Positions 62,805 through 64,000 of a stretch of 64,000 bases of DNA are shown one piece after another. The stretch spans positions 62,001 through 126,000 of the forward strand of contig CANGNS010000005.1 in NCBI GenBank assembly GCA_947455465.1, in the 5' to 3' direction. The notes under the pieces are model-generated. The model searched no databases, was not told the origin of the DNA, and saw nothing but the letters and a program-made list of their open reading frames with translations. Within the stretch, counting starts at the first letter, position 1. Every line of letters begins with the position of its first letter. This stretch comes from Comamonadaceae bacterium (GTDB lineage: Bacteria; Pseudomonadota; Gammaproteobacteria; Burkholderiales; Burkholderiaceae_C). Made by a program: the position numbers and the translations under genes.

Positions 62805-64000
62805 CTAGGCATGCCTTACAGCTTGGTGTATTCGTGCGAAGGCTCGTTGTACCGACAGCAAGAAATAGGGCGCTCCATACTGTGTCTCCGGAGAAGGCTC
62901 CCGACGAACCAAGCGCGGCCAGGCGTTTGGTGAATCTCTCTGGATGTCCCAGTAGATGGTGGTGACATGTCCGCTCCTATCGATGCCCATCACATGAAGG
63001 GCTTCACCTTTAATAGGCATCTTGCGCATTGGCAACTCAAAGTTACGCGCACGGTCCTTTATCCAGATCTCGCATATCCAAATTAGGGTTGCGGGACGCA
63101 GGGACTCCACTCGATCAGCAACGGTACGCCAATAAATGAACTTTGTTGCTTGGTCATCTGGGACCATGCCTTCGTGGCCGACGGCTTGACCAGCCTTGTC
63201 ATACATCCACATCATTGGCATGTGATTCCCAAACTGTTGAAATGTGCCCTCGGCCATCTTGGTATGAAATTCGAGCTGAACGTTTAGTCCGGGAAGGCCT
63301 TTGCTTGGGTCGCGCTCTTTTGCTAGCTCTTGCAACCATTGAGGTGGGAGGTAGTCCGGCACTTGGCGTATGACATGGCTTGCCATTCGAGACGGCTTGC
63401 GATCCCTGAACTTTACGTAGCGGACTTGACCGTCGCGCTCACGAATCTCCCTGATGTCCCCGATTTCGGGGATTTCGCGAGGTAACGGGCGTCCTAAGTA
63501 GGAAGCGAGCGAAACCGCTAAGGCCCGCTGACGCCCGTAGATGTACGTTAGCGCACTCAGCAGCTCTCTGCCTGGCAGAGTATTGGCAACCCACCTTCTG
63601 CGGATTCTCAGAACAGATGCGTCGGATACGCCGGTTGGTAAATGCTTCTCGGCGTGCCTGAGTAGGTGCCGAACAGTAGCCCCAATGAGTTCGTTGCGAG
63701 CACATAGGATGGAGATGTCCTGGTCTTCATCATGGGTGAAGATCAGTGTCACTGCCAGCTCGCTTTCGAGGTCAAGATCGCCAACCTTCTCAATGTGGTT
63801 TCGCGAGTCTCTTCCCCAAGCCATCACTTTGTCGCCGGCCCATAGTTCGATTACTTGCGCTGCGTACCATTCATCAAAGTTAGGGATGAGTGCCTTGTCT
63901 TTCTGAATCAGAAAGTTGACCGTCCTAGATGTAGTCAGGAACTGATTGCAGTTCAAACGGAATCGGTCCGGCTCAAAGTAGCTGGCAGCACACTGGCGCA
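62805..64000 (-). CDS. Unrecognised protein, N-terminus cut by window edge
   Basis: The frame is open from the stop at 62805 to the last base, so at least 398 residues are coded and the true start is beyond 64000. The edge portion reads SYFEPDRFRLNCNQFLTTSRTVNFLIQKDK, so an in-frame TTG at 63956 is not the likely start. I do not recognise a family. No membrane segment or signal is seen; it is rich in Arg and Trp and has IRRRWVANTLPGRELLSALTYIYGRQRALAV in the middle. It lies upstream of the RT-nitrilase gene on the same strand with a 222-base gap, so a defence role is possible but only by neighbourhood. Confidence 0.7.
   Translation of the reverse strand, partial: RQCAASYFEPDRFRLNCNQFLTTSRTVNFLIQKDKALIPNFDEWYAAQVIELWAGDKVMAWGRDSRNHIEKVGDLDLESELAVTLIFTHDEDQDISILCARNELIGATVRHLLRHAEKHLPTGVSDASVLRIRRRWVANTLPGRELLSALTYIYGRQRALAVSLASYLGRPLPREIPEIGDIREIRERDGQVRYVKFRDRKPSRMASHVIRQVPDYLPPQWLQELAKERDPSKGLPGLNVQLEFHTKMAEGTFQQFGNHMPMMWMYDKAGQAVGHEGMVPDDQATKFIYWRTVADRVESLRPATLIWICEIWIKDRARNFELPMRKMPIKGEALHVMGIDRSGHVTTIYWDIQRDSPNAWPRLVRREPSPETQYGAPYFLLSVQRAFARIHQAVRHA

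Noticed and set aside
63956..64000. TTG at 63956 as start of the last gene
   Set aside because: The frame continues open to the window edge and codes for natural-looking sequence, so the gene is treated as cut by the edge.

Overview
The window looks like chromosome of a betaproteobacterium of the order Burkholderiales, most likely the family Comamonadaceae (Rhodoferax or Limnohabitans type). This is inferred from the high GC, from protein families such as HexR, HprK with PtsN, split PntA and the DUF484-XerC pair, and from gene orders such as corC-lnt and thiL-pgpA-pncC. No rRNA or tRNA gene and no CRISPR array was seen.

Positions 1-9600 carry housekeeping genes: lnt (cut by the left edge), corC, a GNAT acetyltransferase, cysM, a small ParD/RelE-type toxin-antitoxin pair directly before the RNase P RNA gene rnpB, an RsuA-family pseudouridine synthase with an odd active site, a metallo-beta-lactamase-fold hydrolase, dapF, a DUF484 gene and xerC. 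An 830-base gap with DnaA-box-like sites separates xerC from priA. Then come an AEC transporter, rep, the glucose-6-phosphate block (pgi, tal / zwf, hexR), hprK-ptsN-hpf, corA behind a structured leader, and the transhydrogenase genes pntAa-pntAb-pntB.

Positions 27000-41630 form a beta-1,3-glucan (laminarin-type) utilisation locus: a LacI-family regulator, a sugar ABC transporter (binding protein, two permeases, ATPase), a GH1 beta-glucosidase, a GH17 lipoprotein glucanase, an outer-membrane porin, a GH81 endo-beta-1,3-glucanase and an unrecognised repeat lipoprotein. Five copies of the palindrome TGAAAGCGCTTTCA (four exact, one with a mismatch) lie before lacI, the binding protein, the porin, GH81 and the lipoprotein, so one regulator probably controls the set. 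Export would use a type II secretion system: a short gspC lies next to lacI, and gspGHIJKLMNDEF (41670-51971) follows directly after the lipoprotein terminator.

Positions 51983-58562 return to housekeeping genes (rpe, apaG, thiL, an SRPBCC protein, pgpA, pncC, a LysE-type exporter, an FMN glutamate-synthase-like protein, a thioesterase). From about 58600 to the right edge the DNA is visibly less GC-rich and looks like a defence island: a HigB/HigA-like toxin-antitoxin pair, a 1003-residue reverse transcriptase fused to a nitrilase domain (a DRT1-like, UG-class defence RT), inverted repeats just beyond it that could be an RNA, and an unrecognised gene cut by the right edge.
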